From Methanoculleus taiwanensis (GTDB lineage: Archaea > Halobacteriota > Methanomicrobia > Methanomicrobiales > Methanoculleaceae): 64,000 nt of DNA. Every line of letters begins with the position of its first letter. Position 1 is the first letter of the stretch. A program made the position numbers and the translations under genes. A model generated the notes under the pieces. The model was given only the letters and a program-made list of their open reading frames with translations, was not told the origin of the DNA and did not search any database. Location: positions 115,752 to 179,751 of the forward strand of contig NZ_LHQS01000003.1 in NCBI RefSeq assembly GCF_004102725.1, written 5' to 3'. Shown here in pieces: positions 1 to 8,787 of the stretch.

Positions 1-913
1 ACCCATGGTCTTGACGCGGCGCTACACCGGAAGATCCGTGATGAAACCCTGATTCCCCGGAAACTGGACGGTGCCGGCGAAGCATGCCATATCCAGATCG
101 CCTGCAGCGAACCGCCGGAAGGTCGTTCCCGCTGGACGTTGCAGTTGCTCGCCGATCGCCTCATGGAACTGCAGGTTGCTGACGCCATCTCAATCAAGAC
201 CATGGAACGGACACTGAAAAACGAGCTCCATCTGCATACAAAAAAGCAGGGGGTCATCCCGCCACACGAAAACGGAAACTTTGTCGCCGCGACGGAATAT
301 GTGCTGGCGGTCTACCAGCGACCTTTTGATCCGGAACACCCCGTTATCTGCATGGACGAACAGCCGATACAACCGCATGCCGAGGTCCGGGAGCCGATTC
401 CAACACAGCTCGGCCGTCCGGAAAGGCACGAGTACGAGAGAACGGGGTTGTCTGCGGGTTCATGTTCACCGAGCTGCTGGGGCAGTAGCGGCGGAACACC
501 CTCTCGGAAACCCGAACTAAGAAGGATTGGGCTCATCAGGTGCAACACCTTCTCGCCGTGGACTATCCCAACGCAAAGAAGGTGATACTTGTCTGCGACA
601 ATCTCAATATACATGTACCGGGAGCATTGTACGAGACATTCCCTCCCGAGACAGCAAGAAACATCTTGAGCCAACTGGAAATTTATTACACCCAAAGCAT
701 GAGAGCGGGCTGAATATTGCCGAGATTGAACTCAGTGCCCTGACACGGCAATGCCTGAAACGAAGGATCCGACAAACGAAACAATCCAGACGGAAACAGA
801 TGCCTGGAACCGGCAACACCAACCAATCCCAGAAAGGCGTCGACTGGCAGCTCACCGCCGAGGACGCAAGAGTGAAACTCAAGCGGCTCTACCCGAAGAT
901 CTTAGAAAATTAG
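1..913 (+). pseudogene. IS630-family transposase remnant, several frameshifts, 5' end outside window
   Basis: Pieces of one DDE transposase can be read in shifting frames on the plus strand. Around 130-430 the protein reads GRSRWTLQLLADRLMEL and later HPVICMDEQ, which matches the helix-turn-helix linker and first catalytic Asp of IS630/Tc1-type transposases. Around 545-640 another frame gives VILVCDNLNIHVPGALYETF, the second Asp block. Around 700-910 a third frame gives PKHESGLNIAEIELSALTRQ, the region of the final catalytic Glu, and ends in LKRLYPKILEN. The normal single reading frame is therefore broken at least three times, and the start lies left of the window. Inactive remnant; no inverted repeat was located. 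Confidence 0.85.
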
Positions 914-987
914 AGGACAAGGAGCACTAATAATGCTATGCAGGGCAGAAGGAATGCAAACAGTGAGATACCCCGTGCTAACACAAA

Positions 988-1830
988 GAGCTCATCCCAA
1001 AATTTTCCATCTCATGATGGTGCATGCCAAGTGTATCAACCCAAGAAATGAGTGCTCATAGCGTTCAAACCGGGGAGTAATCTTCTTGAACGCCTCTATC
1101 CAGCTGAAGAACCGTTCAATGGCACTGCGCTTCTTATAGGGTTCCGGATCGAACCAGAATGGCCTTCCTCGCTTCGGGTGTGTCCGGGATCTCTGGTTAA
1201 CCGGGATATTACTTTTAATTCTTCTCTTCCGGTTGTACTGGCGAATCTCCCGTGAATCGTAGGCTGCATCTGCGGAGATTATCGAGGAGTGATCCTGAAC
1301 ATCCGGAATTGCAAATGCTTCGAGTGTTGGTTCATAAAGCCGGGAATCATGGACATTTGCCGGGGAAACCGTACAGGCAAGCGGGAGACCATGCCGATCG
1401 ACCAGGGCACTCAGCTTACTCCCGTTTACCTTTTTATAGCCATCATAACCGGTTGATCCCCCTTTTTGGCTGGGATATCCTTGGTATCGGTGGAACAATG
1501 CGTGAGATCGACTTTCCGGATCTCATACCCCGATTGGAGAAGGTTGAGGAAGATCGCCTGGTACACCCTCTTCTCGCAGAGTTCGAGGTGATATCGGGGA
1601 ACCGTCGATTTTGTGCCGTATTTCTCCGGTACGTCGTGCCAGGTGCAGCCGGTGGTCAGGACGTACAGGATACCGTTGATCAGCCCGCGGGGGTCACGCC
1701 GCGGTCGGCCGATATGGGGCTTTGTTGGGGGAGGTGTTTTCGGATGATGTCCCAGAGATCGCCGTCGATTTCCCGGAAGGCCATGACCCTGAGTATTATC
1801 TAAAGTGACTTATAAATTTGGGATGACCTC
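988..1830 (-). mobile_element. IS5-family insertion sequence, about 843 bp
   Basis: The element is bounded by imperfect inverted repeats. The left end at 988-1001 reads GAGCTCATCCCAAA and the complement of the right end at 1817-1830 reads GAGGTCATCCCAAA, one mismatch in 14. Both are flanked by AAA, which would fit a 3-bp target duplication. Inside is one transposase gene on the minus strand whose stop codon lies within the left repeat. It sits 15 bp beyond the stop of the archaellin gene at 1846 and 75 bp from the IS630 remnant, so this is a hot spot for insertion. The ends are read by eye, so the exact boundary may be off by a few bases. Confidence 0.8.
992..1784 (-). pseudogene. IS5-family transposase with two single-base frameshifts
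   Basis: The gene starts with MAFREIDGDLWDIIRKHL at 1784. It must lose one base-frame in a run of five C near 1728 to continue as PPTKPHIGRPRRDPRGL and INGILYVLTTGCTWHDVPEK. A second shift in a run of five G near 1460 is needed to continue as STGYDGYKKVNGSKLSALVD through ADAAYDSREI (catalytic Asp region) to SAIERFFSWIEAFKK (YREK-like Glu block) and the stop at 992. Restoring one base at each homopolymer gives a complete transposase of about 264 residues. Either the gene is dead, or it uses ribosomal frameshifting as some IS5 relatives do, or the two homopolymers were misread. Confidence 0.8.
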
Positions 1831-1845
1831 AAAATTAAAAAGAGA

Positions 1846-2454
1846 TTAGTAAAGGATGTTTATCTTGTCCACATATGCCGGGACGGATTTCTTAATCTGG
1901 AAAACCGCCCCTACAGCAGGCTGTAGGTTGATAGAGAACGGTTTGTTCACAGTCGTGGATGTGGGAACGGATACGCCTATGATAAACTGCTCACCAGGCT
2001 CAAGAAGGGAGTCGTCATCAGCATTGATCTTACTAATTACTCCCCACTGCATGTTTGCTGTAGCAGATGCGGTGTATAACTTGTCCGTCAGGTCATAACC
2101 GCTGTCAGTCTGATAGTCCGCATCCGCATCTCGGGCAGTATCATCGCTATAAGATACAGTCATCTTTGAGATATCAAGCCCAGTACCGCCAGCGGTGTTT
2201 CCGATCGTAAACTTGACATATTGGAGATACTGAACAGCAGCAGATCTGATGCCATAAGTGTTACCTATGATCTCCATGCTGGAACTCGCCTGATCGACAC
2301 CGGTGTGGACGACCTCCTGGCTCTTCTGGGTCGTGAAGAACCCAGCACCCAGCACCACATACGAGAACACCGCCGCAACGACGACGAATGCGATCAGCAC
2401 GATCGCAGCCTCAAGGCCAGTAAAACCTTCATCGTTCTTCATTCTGAAACTCAT
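1846..2454 (-). CDS. flaB: Archaellin (archaeal flagellin), distal copy
   Basis: A 202-residue subunit of the archaellum filament. The N-terminus is a class III signal peptide: a charged leader ending in EGFTG, with predicted cleavage by the prepilin/archaellin peptidase after Gly13, followed by the hydrophobic assembly helix LEAAIVLIAFVVVAAVFSYV. The rest is a beta-rich, Thr/Ser/Asp-rich outer domain typical of archaellins. The ATG at 2454 is preceded by GAGGTGA at suitable spacing. It follows the upstream archaellin by 11 bp, so they are co-transcribed. No flaC/D/E or other archaellum genes follow; an IS5-type element begins 15 bp beyond the stop. Confidence 0.93.
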   Translation of the reverse strand: MSFRMKNDEGFTGLEAAIVLIAFVVVAAVFSYVVLGAGFFTTQKSQEVVHTGVDQASSSMEIIGNTYGIRSAAVQYLQYVKFTIGNTAGGTGLDISKMTVSYSDDTARDADADYQTDSGYDLTDKLYTASATANMQWGVISKINADDDSLLEPGEQFIIGVSVPTSTTVNKPFSINLQPAVGAVFQIKKSVPAYVDKINILY

Positions 2455-2465
2455 GGGTCATCACC

Positions 2466-3071
2466 TCAATAGACCTCATAGTAGTTGTTATCGGTCATTG
2501 CAGCAGGGGCCGTTCGTTCAATCGGCAGAGCTGCACCCTTGTCCGGCTTTACCTCAATGGTAAATTTATCATTCACATCAATCTTGTCAGTACCTATGAA
2601 CTGACCCCCGGCACCAGCAGTGGCAACGGTGATCTGAACCATCTCAAGGCTCTCCAGAAGATCATCTGTATCATGCTCTGGACCGACATAAGCGCGAGTG
2701 ACGGTATCAATGGAACCCGCGTCATCAGAGTCTGCATCCACATAGGTATACTGTTTACCAGCCGTCGACACCGTATAAGTGACTTTGCTCATGTCAAGAG
2801 CAGTTCCACCAGCAGCCACCTGCAAGAAGAAGTAGACCTCCTCAACGGTGTCTGTACCCGAAGCCAGCACTGTAACCGGCCCTGATAATTCTAAGCTAGA
2901 ACTCGCCTGATCGACACCGGTGTGGACGACTTCCTGGCTCTTCTGAGTCGTGAAGAACCCGGCGCCCAGCACCACATACGAAAACACCGCCGCGACGACG
3001 ACGAACGCGATCAAGACGATCGCCGCCTCAAGGCCGGTGAATGCATCCTCATTTCGAACGATTTTACTCAT
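2466..3071 (-). CDS. flaB: Archaellin (archaeal flagellin), promoter-proximal copy
   Basis: A 201-residue archaellin, paralogous to the next gene. The leader MSKIVRNEDAFTG is followed by the same assembly helix, and about 45 residues from TGLEAA to QASSS are identical in the two paralogues; the outer domains then diverge. Processing is predicted after Gly13. A strong Shine-Dalgarno GGAGGT lies just upstream of the ATG, and a TATA-like region lies about 70-90 bp upstream. As the first gene of the pair it is probably the major filament protein, but this is inferred only from position. Confidence 0.93.
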   Translation of the reverse strand: MSKIVRNEDAFTGLEAAIVLIAFVVVAAVFSYVVLGAGFFTTQKSQEVVHTGVDQASSSLELSGPVTVLASGTDTVEEVYFFLQVAAGGTALDMSKVTYTVSTAGKQYTYVDADSDDAGSIDTVTRAYVGPEHDTDDLLESLEMVQITVATAGAGGQFIGTDKIDVNDKFTIEVKPDKGAALPIERTAPAAMTDNNYYEVY

Positions 3072-3135
3072 TACACGTTACCTCCTGTTCCGGAGGCCGA
3101 ATGAACGCGTCATTCGGACCATTTCGGTTTAGTTG

Positions 3136-3164
3136 GAGTATATACTTAAGGAAGTACTTAAACC
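3136..3164 (-). promoter_or_regulatory. Likely TATA region for the archaellin operon
   Basis: Read on the minus strand this AT-rich stretch holds two candidate TATA boxes, TTTAAGTA (3155-3162) and AAGTATATAC (3138-3147). They lie in an otherwise GC-rich gap upstream of the archaellin start at 3071. The predicted start of transcription would leave a leader of roughly 45-60 nt carrying the GGAGGT ribosome site. The rest of the gap 3072-3428 shows no coding signal apart from the TATA box of the rightward gene at 3390-3398. Confidence 0.5.
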
Positions 3165-3389
3165 TATCGAACAGCAAACACGCGCACAATCAACTTATTT
3201 CATAATCAGGGGATAATACAAATCAATTTGTTCCGGTTTCATCGCTGAATTGCGTATTTGTTTCACAAATGACACGGGGATTTGCCGATTTGGGTTACTC
3301 TTGCCCACCACTTTCCCACCCGGGATCTGTCGCACGGTGCATCAGAATCCCCGCCTGCCGCATCCTCCCCCGGAGAACCGATATCGAAG

Positions 3390-3398
3390 GTATAAATG
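3390..3398 (+). promoter_or_regulatory. TATA box for the anchored protein gene at 3429
   Basis: GTATAAATG lies about 35 bp upstream of the ATG at 3429. A purine-rich GAGAGG immediately before that ATG supports this start rather than the out-of-frame ATG at 3417. Confidence 0.5.
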
Positions 3399-3428
3399 GT
3401 TGGCAGATCAACACGATGAACGAGAGGC

Positions 3429-4100
3429 ATGGAAAAACAGGATCTGCTCTATGTGGTGCTCGCCGTCGGCATCGTGGTGATCATGGCGCTCGTAGTGAAA
3501 CCGATGGTGACCGGCGAGCCCGTAAACCTCTTCGGGACGCCCGAGCCTGAGCCGACCACCGCTCCGACGCCGGTCTGGACACCGGCGGCCACCGTGGTGC
3601 CCACCACGAGAGCCCCGACACCCACCCCGACCTGGAACGGCGTGGCAAAAGAGCTCGGGTTCGTCGACCCGTCGACGTACCAGATCGACCTCACCAGGGA
3701 GACCCCGGGCATCACCGCCCCACCCTCGGGGAGCATGCCGAATGTCACCTGGGTGACCTACACCACCATCACGGGGCAGTGGTCCGGCACGACGGGCATC
3801 TTCCATATCCCGACGCCCTACTGGCGGCTCGACTACACCCGCATCGTCCCGATGAACGAGGAGTTCCCGCGGTTCAACCTCCAGGTCATGGACGCGGACG
3901 ACCCGAACCGCTTCGTCAAGGTGATCACCCTGAATCGCCCGGACTTTATCGGTTACAATACGACAAACAGCACGGCGTACCGGCAGAGCCAGTGGAACAC
4001 CAAATTCTATGAGGGCAACCGGAACTACTACTTCGTCATCAATACCCTTGGCATAACGTCGTATGACCTGCAGGTGCAGGTCCCGGAGAGCTACGTCTGA
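3429..4100 (+). CDS. Membrane-anchored surface protein, unknown function
   Basis: A 223-residue protein with one N-terminal transmembrane helix (about residues 6-27, LLYVVLAVGIVVIMALVV). A Pro/Thr-rich linker (about 36-70, many TP pairs) leads into a 150-residue extracellular domain with aromatic beta-strand-like segments and N-glycosylation sequons (NVT, NTT, NST). The arrangement is that of a surface-exposed domain held off the membrane by a stalk. I do not recognise the domain family. It converges with agmatinase, and the two genes overlap by 10 bp at their 3' ends. Confidence 0.75.
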   Translation: MEKQDLLYVVLAVGIVVIMALVVKPMVTGEPVNLFGTPEPEPTTAPTPVWTPAATVVPTTRAPTPTPTWNGVAKELGFVDPSTYQIDLTRETPGITAPPSGSMPNVTWVTYTTITGQWSGTTGIFHIPTPYWRLDYTRIVPMNEEFPRFNLQVMDADDPNRFVKVITLNRPDFIGYNTTNSTAYRQSQWNTKFYEGNRNYYFVINTLGITSYDLQVQVPESYV

Positions 4101-4966
4101 TCCCCGCCAACAACCTCTTTTTTCCACCGTAACGCGATGAACTCGCGGATCAGCTTCGCCGCCACCGCCGCCGTCTGGCCGGCATCGATCGGGCAGACCT
4201 CGACGTAATCGAACCCCACCACCTGCGGGGCGAGGGTCCGCACCACCTCCCGGAGGTCGTAGGTGCTGATCCCGAACGGCTCCGGCGTCCCGACGCCGGG
4301 TGTCTCGCAGCAGTCGACGGCGTCGGCATCGATCGAGAGGTAGGTCCGCTTCCCCGCGGTCGCGGCAACGATCTCCCGGAGAATCGCCGTGATGCCCCGC
4401 CCCCGAACCTCGTCGGCCGTATACAGCGTCACCCGGCCGGCGAACGCGTACTGCTCGGCACACCCGCTCCGGGCGCCGATGATGAAGATATTCGTAACAC
4501 CGGCGTCGTAGACCCGCCGCGACACGCAGCCGTGGCTGTAGGGCGTCTCGTAGAGCTCGTCCCGGAGGTCGAGGTGGGCGTCGCAGACGACGAAGCAGTC
4601 GGGAGCCAGTGCCTCGACCGCACCGATCGTCACCGTATGCTCCCCGCCGAGCAGGATCGGGAACTTCCCGTCGCGGGCGAGATCGGCGACGACCTCGCGG
4701 ACCTGCAGGGCAACCAGGTCGGGCAGGCGGGCGGGTTCGATATCACCGATATCGGCGAGGGGAACGTCTGCAAGGTCTATCCCGGCGGCGGGTTCGTACG
4801 ACTCGAAGTTGAACGAGAGCTCACGAATGGCACGCGGCCCGAACCGGGTGCCGGGGCGAAACGAGGTCGTGCCGTCGTAGGGCACGCCGAAGATGACGTA
4901 GGCCGCGTCCTCGTACGCTGCGGAGGCATCGGCAAAATGAGACCGGGTGAACTGATCGAGATCCAT
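4091..4966 (-). CDS. speB: Agmatinase (arginase/ureohydrolase family)
   Basis: Hydrolyses agmatine to putrescine and urea in polyamine synthesis. The binuclear Mn motifs are intact: GGEHT, CDAHLD, and SIDADAVD with the TPEPFG loop near the C-terminus. The reading frame extends 17 codons further to a TTG at 5017, but family proteins begin close to MDLDQF, and the ATG at 4966 gives about 291 residues, the usual archaeal size. It is transcribed in the same direction as aIF5A, about 360 bp downstream; agmatine-derived aminobutyl groups feed hypusine formation on aIF5A, so the pairing makes metabolic sense. Confidence 0.93.
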   Translation of the reverse strand: MDLDQFTRSHFADASAAYEDAAYVIFGVPYDGTTSFRPGTRFGPRAIRELSFNFESYEPAAGIDLADVPLADIGDIEPARLPDLVALQVREVVADLARDGKFPILLGGEHTVTIGAVEALAPDCFVVCDAHLDLRDELYETPYSHGCVSRRVYDAGVTNIFIIGARSGCAEQYAFAGRVTLYTADEVRGRGITAILREIVAATAGKRTYLSIDADAVDCCETPGVGTPEPFGISTYDLREVVRTLAPQVVGFDYVEVCPIDAGQTAAVAAKLIREFIALRWKKEVVGGDQT

Positions 4967-5329
4967 AACAGACCTATCGCTTCCTGATAATGTATGTTGC
5001 GGGGCGAGGGGAAGCAAGGGTCACCTTCTAAGGTACTCCCGCAACGCTCCCGGAACCTGAGACGTTTCCTCCATCATGGCATTCCCGCCGGATCGTCACG
5101 CAAGATCGATACCAGGCTGCAGCAGTGAAACAATCGGATAACGGGATAACACGGCATCCCGGGGAAGAGAGAGCGTTGTACTCCGGGCAGCACCGCATCC
5201 AGAAGCATCTGTCTGCAAAAAGGAGTCGCGCACGGCTATCGGGCGCGGCACGCACTATTGAACCCAGAGCCTCCCCCCGGGAAAAGAAATGAGGCGGAAA
5301 GTCCAGCCTGAGAAGGAGGCGGGGACTGT
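4967..5329. other. Intergenic gap, no gene supported
   Basis: Between agmatinase and aIF5A. A 101-codon frame on the minus strand (5028-5333) exists, but it has no ribosome site, no recognisable motif and overlaps the aIF5A stop. I treat it as a chance frame in GC-rich DNA. No RNA gene or terminator stands out. Confidence 0.5.
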
Positions 5330-5707
5330 TCACTCGAGTTTCTTCTTGTTCATCGAGGCGATATAGGGGACTTCCTTCCCTGCCTCGAGCCCGGCGAGCT
5401 GCTCGTCCGAGACGTTCATCTCGAACATCTCGAAGTCCTTGACGTCCATGAACTGAACGGTGTTGCCTGCCACCGAGATGACCTGGGCGGATTTGCGCTC
5501 TACGATCGGTACATAGGTCTTCGCCGACACCGGCTGGACGATAGATCGCTTGACCCCGTCGAAGATCCCGACACAGTCGACACGGGACTTCGCCGCTCCG
5601 TGCTTGCCCGGCTTTGAGGTTGCAATGGAGAGGATCTTGCAGGGTTCATCTTCGACGACGACGTAACGCCCTTCTTTCAGCTTACCAACTTCAGTCTGTT
5701 CCTTCAT
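5330..5707 (-). CDS. eif5a: Translation initiation factor 5A (aIF5A)
   Basis: A 125-residue homologue of eukaryotic eIF5A and bacterial EF-P that helps ribosomes through difficult peptide bonds. The N-terminal SH3-like domain carries the modification loop SKPGKHGAAK; Lys35 is the residue converted to deoxyhypusine or hypusine. The C-terminal half is an OB fold. Length and sequence are typical. The start ATG at 5707 follows a GAGTGA-like site, with an AT-rich promoter region between this gene and the divergent phosphatase gene at 5798. Confidence 0.96.
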   Translation of the reverse strand: MKEQTEVGKLKEGRYVVVEDEPCKILSIATSKPGKHGAAKSRVDCVGIFDGVKRSIVQPVSAKTYVPIVERKSAQVISVAGNTVQFMDVKDFEMFEMNVSDEQLAGLEAGKEVPYIASMNKKKLE

Positions 5708-5797
5708 ATTGTCACTCTCGTAATAATCGCGTTATTAATTTATCTTGGTTGCATTACATAAATACAACGCAGGAGAAGCGTACGTAAGAGAGGTTTC

Positions 5798-6574
5798 ATG
5801 GTGTTTGTCCGGGCGTGCGAAGAGATGGCGGAATGCGTCAAAGATGCCGTATCAGACCTTGTAGGAAGGCCGGAAGGCGCCGAGTACGTGAAGATGGGCG
5901 CGGACGGAACACCCACCAAGAAGATCGATCAGGTCGCCGAGGACGCCGTCGTCGAGTATCTGCGGGAAAAACCGATCTGCAGGACCCTGATCAGCGAGGA
6001 ACTCGGGAGCATGGATCTCGGCGGCCCGGAAGGGACGATCTTCCTCGACCCCATCGACGGCACCTACAACGCCGTCCAGGGGATCCCCTTCTTCGCCCTC
6101 TCGATCGGGTACGCCATAGACGGCACGCTCCTGAAAGGCTACGTCCAGAACCTCGCCACCGGGGAGACCTTCTCCGCGGAGCGGGGATGCGGGGCGTACC
6201 TCGACGGCCGGCCGCTCCGGGTATCGGCGATCTCTCTCCTCGAGGAGAGCGCCATGAGCGTCTACGGCCGCCGGTTCGACCCGGCACCGGTGCTCCACCT
6301 CGGCCGGAGGCTCCGCCGCTGGCGGCTCTTCGGCGCATCGGCTCTCGAACTCTGCTACGTCGGGGCGGGGAGAATCGACGGGTTCATCGACTTCCGGGGC
6401 ACCCTCCGCGTAACCGATGCGGCGGCGGGGATCGTCGTCTGCGAAGAGGCCGGCGGACGAGCCACCGACCTCGACGGCGGGCCGGTCCGGTTCGGGAATG
6501 AGGTCACCACCGGGTACTGCCTCGTCGCCACGAACGGCGTGCTGCACAATAAGGTGATCGAGTACCTGAGGTAG
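5798..6574 (+). CDS. Inositol monophosphatase family phosphatase (FBPase/NADP phosphatase type)
   Basis: A 258-residue Mg-dependent phosphatase of the archaeal IMPase/FBPase group. Metal ligands are visible: SEELG (Glu67/68), the signature FLDPIDGTYNA (Asp84, Asp87), and VTDAAAG near the C-terminus. Related archaeal enzymes hydrolyse fructose-1,6-bisphosphate, inositol phosphates or NADP. The next gene, 5 bp downstream, is NAD kinase. In some methanogens (for example MJ0917) these two domains are fused in one NAD kinase/NADP phosphatase, so this gene may control NADP levels together with its neighbour. Confidence 0.9.
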   Translation: MVFVRACEEMAECVKDAVSDLVGRPEGAEYVKMGADGTPTKKIDQVAEDAVVEYLREKPICRTLISEELGSMDLGGPEGTIFLDPIDGTYNAVQGIPFFALSIGYAIDGTLLKGYVQNLATGETFSAERGCGAYLDGRPLRVSAISLLEESAMSVYGRRFDPAPVLHLGRRLRRWRLFGASALELCYVGAGRIDGFIDFRGTLRVTDAAAGIVVCEEAGGRATDLDGGPVRFGNEVTTGYCLVATNGVLHNKVIEYLR

Positions 6575-6579
6575 ATGGG

Positions 6580-7392
6580 ATGCGGATAGTACTCATCTCA
6601 CGGATAGACGACGCCGAGGCGCTCGAGTTCACCGCATCCCTCGCCGGATACCTGACGGGGCTCGGCCACGCCGTCGCCTTCGAGGCGGGGACGGCGAGAA
6701 GCCTCGGGAAGGAAGGCATAGCCTTCGAGGATTTCTCCGCCGACCTTGCCGTCGTCGTCGGCGGCGACGGATCGGTGCTGCTCACCGTGCACCGGATGCG
6801 CCGGCAGATCCCGATCCTCGGGATCAACTGGGGCGAGGTCGGGTTTCTCGCGAACCTCGAGCCGGAAGAGGCGGAGGCCTTCTTCGCCACCCATACGGAT
6901 ACCTTCGAGGTCGAACAGCGGATGCGGATCGCCCTCTCCGTCGGCGGCGAGGAGTTCGGCACTGCCTTGAACGAAGCGGTCATCGTCACCGAACGGCCGG
7001 CAAAGATGCTCAGGTTCTCCGTGCACGTCGACGGGATCGCCGCGGAACGGTTCAGAGCCGACGGCATTCTCGTCAGCACGCCGACGGGCTCGACCGCCTA
7101 TGCCATGAGCGCGGGAGGGCCGATCATCGACCCGCGGATCGAGGGATTCCTCGTTATACCGCTCGCACCCTACATGCTCTCCTCGCGGCCGCACCTGATC
7201 AGCAGCGACCGCGCTCTCGATATCCAGCTCGAGACAGAGAAACCCGCCCACCTCGTCATCGACGGCCAGAGCACCTTCGAGCTCGAGAAGAACACGGTCA
7301 TCTCCGTAAGACGCGCAGAAGAGCCGGCACGATTCGTCAGGGTCGGAAAACCCTTCTTCGAGAAGGTCGAGTACAAACTTCGCCGCCTCTGA
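6580..7392 (+). CDS. nadK: NAD kinase
   Basis: Phosphorylates NAD to NADP using ATP or polyphosphate. The 270-residue protein shows the family GGDG motif (residues 61-64, VVVGGDGSVLLTV), the NEAVI segment, and the substrate loop DGILVSTPTGSTAYAMSAGG. The start ATG lies only 5 bp after the preceding phosphatase stop, so the two are an operon. Size and order of motifs are standard. Confidence 0.95.
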   Translation: MRIVLISRIDDAEALEFTASLAGYLTGLGHAVAFEAGTARSLGKEGIAFEDFSADLAVVVGGDGSVLLTVHRMRRQIPILGINWGEVGFLANLEPEEAEAFFATHTDTFEVEQRMRIALSVGGEEFGTALNEAVIVTERPAKMLRFSVHVDGIAAERFRADGILVSTPTGSTAYAMSAGGPIIDPRIEGFLVIPLAPYMLSSRPHLISSDRALDIQLETEKPAHLVIDGQSTFELEKNTVISVRRAEEPARFVRVGKPFFEKVEYKLRRL

Positions 7393-7462
7393 CCGATCTT
7401 TTGTCACGGACAGAAGGTTAATGCCACTCTAGGAGAACTCTTCCCCCTATAGGAGCGCGATT

Positions 7463-8179
7463 ATGGAAGACCAGATGCGGATGAAACTCCCCTACGCGGC
7501 GATAGCAGATATCCTCAAGACCGGCCTTGACCTCAAGGGTTCGCCGGTCGCGGTGAAACTCGCAAAGAGCCCGGAGGGCATCCCCGAAGGGGTGGAGCCG
7601 ATCGAGGAGACGGTTCGGCACTGCCAGATGATCAGCAGAGCCCGGAAAGACGGCGCCATCTTCTATGCGACGGCGGATAAGCACACCTGCATGGGCGGCA
7701 GCTGGGCGCTCGGCCTCAGAGAACTCACCCCGAGCCTCCGCTCCGGAGAGTTCTACTACAAGCTCGGCAAGTTCGAGAGCTGGGCGGCCTGCATGCGGAC
7801 GATCAACGCGGTCCCGCACGTGCCCGAGAACGAGACCTACGCCACGGTCTACGCACCCCTCGAGAAGACGCCGTTCGACCCCCACGTCGTGATCATCGTC
7901 GCGTCCCCGCGGAGCATGTTAAAGCTCGCCCAGAGTGCAATCTATAAACTCGGCGGACGTATCCAGTCGTCGATGTCGGGTATCCAGTCGGTCTGTGCCG
8001 ATGCGACGGCGCAGCCGTACCTGACGGGCCAGGCCAACTACTCGCTCGGCTGCGACGGATCGCGGAAGTTCTCCGGGATCGAGGACGACGAGATGGTCAT
8101 GGGCATCCCGGCCGAGCTCCTCCCCGAGCTTGCAGAGGCCGTGACCATCGTCACCGGCGCACCCGGCTCAGTGCGCTAA
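7463..8179 (+). CDS. DUF169 family protein
   Basis: A 238-residue DUF169 protein, a family common in methanogens and anaerobes. Features include LKGSPVAVKLAKSPEGIP, a Cys in VRHCQMISRA, HTCMGGSWALGL, and a C-terminal half with several conserved Cys (SVCADA, LGCDGSRK). The function is not established; the conserved Cys/His could bind a metal or cofactor. The ATG is preceded by TAGGAGCG. The gene is separated by 70 bp from NAD kinase and probably has its own promoter. Confidence 0.85.
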   Translation: MEDQMRMKLPYAAIADILKTGLDLKGSPVAVKLAKSPEGIPEGVEPIEETVRHCQMISRARKDGAIFYATADKHTCMGGSWALGLRELTPSLRSGEFYYKLGKFESWAACMRTINAVPHVPENETYATVYAPLEKTPFDPHVVIIVASPRSMLKLAQSAIYKLGGRIQSSMSGIQSVCADATAQPYLTGQANYSLGCDGSRKFSGIEDDEMVMGIPAELLPELAEAVTIVTGAPGSVR

Positions 8180-8286
8180 AGAGACACCTTCTTTTTCAGG
8201 CCGACGGTGATGAAACCCGGCGAAGTGGGGTCCATTGTAAAAGGCTTATCATCACGGCGGGTCAACGTACAGGCAGGTGGTTTTTT

Positions 8287-8787
8287 TTGCGTGTATCCAT
8301 GAAACTCGAGATGAAGGATACGCCCGGACAGTTGGTTGCCGCGCTCAAACCGATATCGTCAGTGGGTGGCAACATCATCGCAGTCATTCACCAGCGTGAC
8401 CCCTCCTCGACGGCGGAGACACTGGACGTCCAGATCGTGCTCGAACTGCCGGAGGGCAGGCTCGAGCGGCTGCTCGAACTCCTCCGGGAACAGGGTGTCG
8501 ACGTGGTGCGGCTCGGAGAGGAACGGCTTTTGCACCAGAGTTCGCTTATCCTGATAGGTCATCTCATGCACACGGATCTCTCGGATACGGTCGACCGTAT
8601 CGACAAAACCGGATTTGCGGAGGTCACGGAGATCTCCCTCGTCATGCCCGCGATCGATCAGCCCTCTTCGGCACGGATAACCGTCCGTTCGGTCAATCTC
8701 GACGATATGAAAGAGGCAATAGCGATTCTCCGCTCGGTTGCGCAGCAGAAGGACATCCTCATGATCGAACCGCTGGAGGAGATCTGA
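8287..8787 (+). CDS. ACT-domain regulatory protein preceding homoserine dehydrogenase
   Basis: A 166-residue protein with an N-terminal ACT fold (LEMKDTPGQLVAALKPISSVGGNIIAVIH), the small-molecule sensor found in amino-acid enzymes. A second, weaker ACT-like half follows. It overlaps homoserine dehydrogenase by one base (TGATG), so it probably acts as a detachable allosteric subunit for that enzyme, sensing threonine or another aspartate-family amino acid. The TTG at 8287 has a GGTGG site 8 nt upstream; the ATG at 8299 is the alternative start. Confidence 0.88.
   Translation: MRVSMKLEMKDTPGQLVAALKPISSVGGNIIAVIHQRDPSSTAETLDVQIVLELPEGRLERLLELLREQGVDVVRLGEERLLHQSSLILIGHLMHTDLSDTVDRIDKTGFAEVTEISLVMPAIDQPSSARITVRSVNLDDMKEAIAILRSVAQQKDILMIEPLEEI

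Noticed and set aside
3408..4463. Long minus-strand frame of 351 codons spanning the anchored protein and agmatinase genes
   Set aside because: It overlaps two convincing genes, is Arg/Gly-rich with no motif, and is a GC-skew shadow.
5028..5333. 101-codon minus-strand frame between agmatinase and aIF5A
   Set aside because: No ribosome site, atypical composition, overlaps the aIF5A stop and has no recognisable motif.
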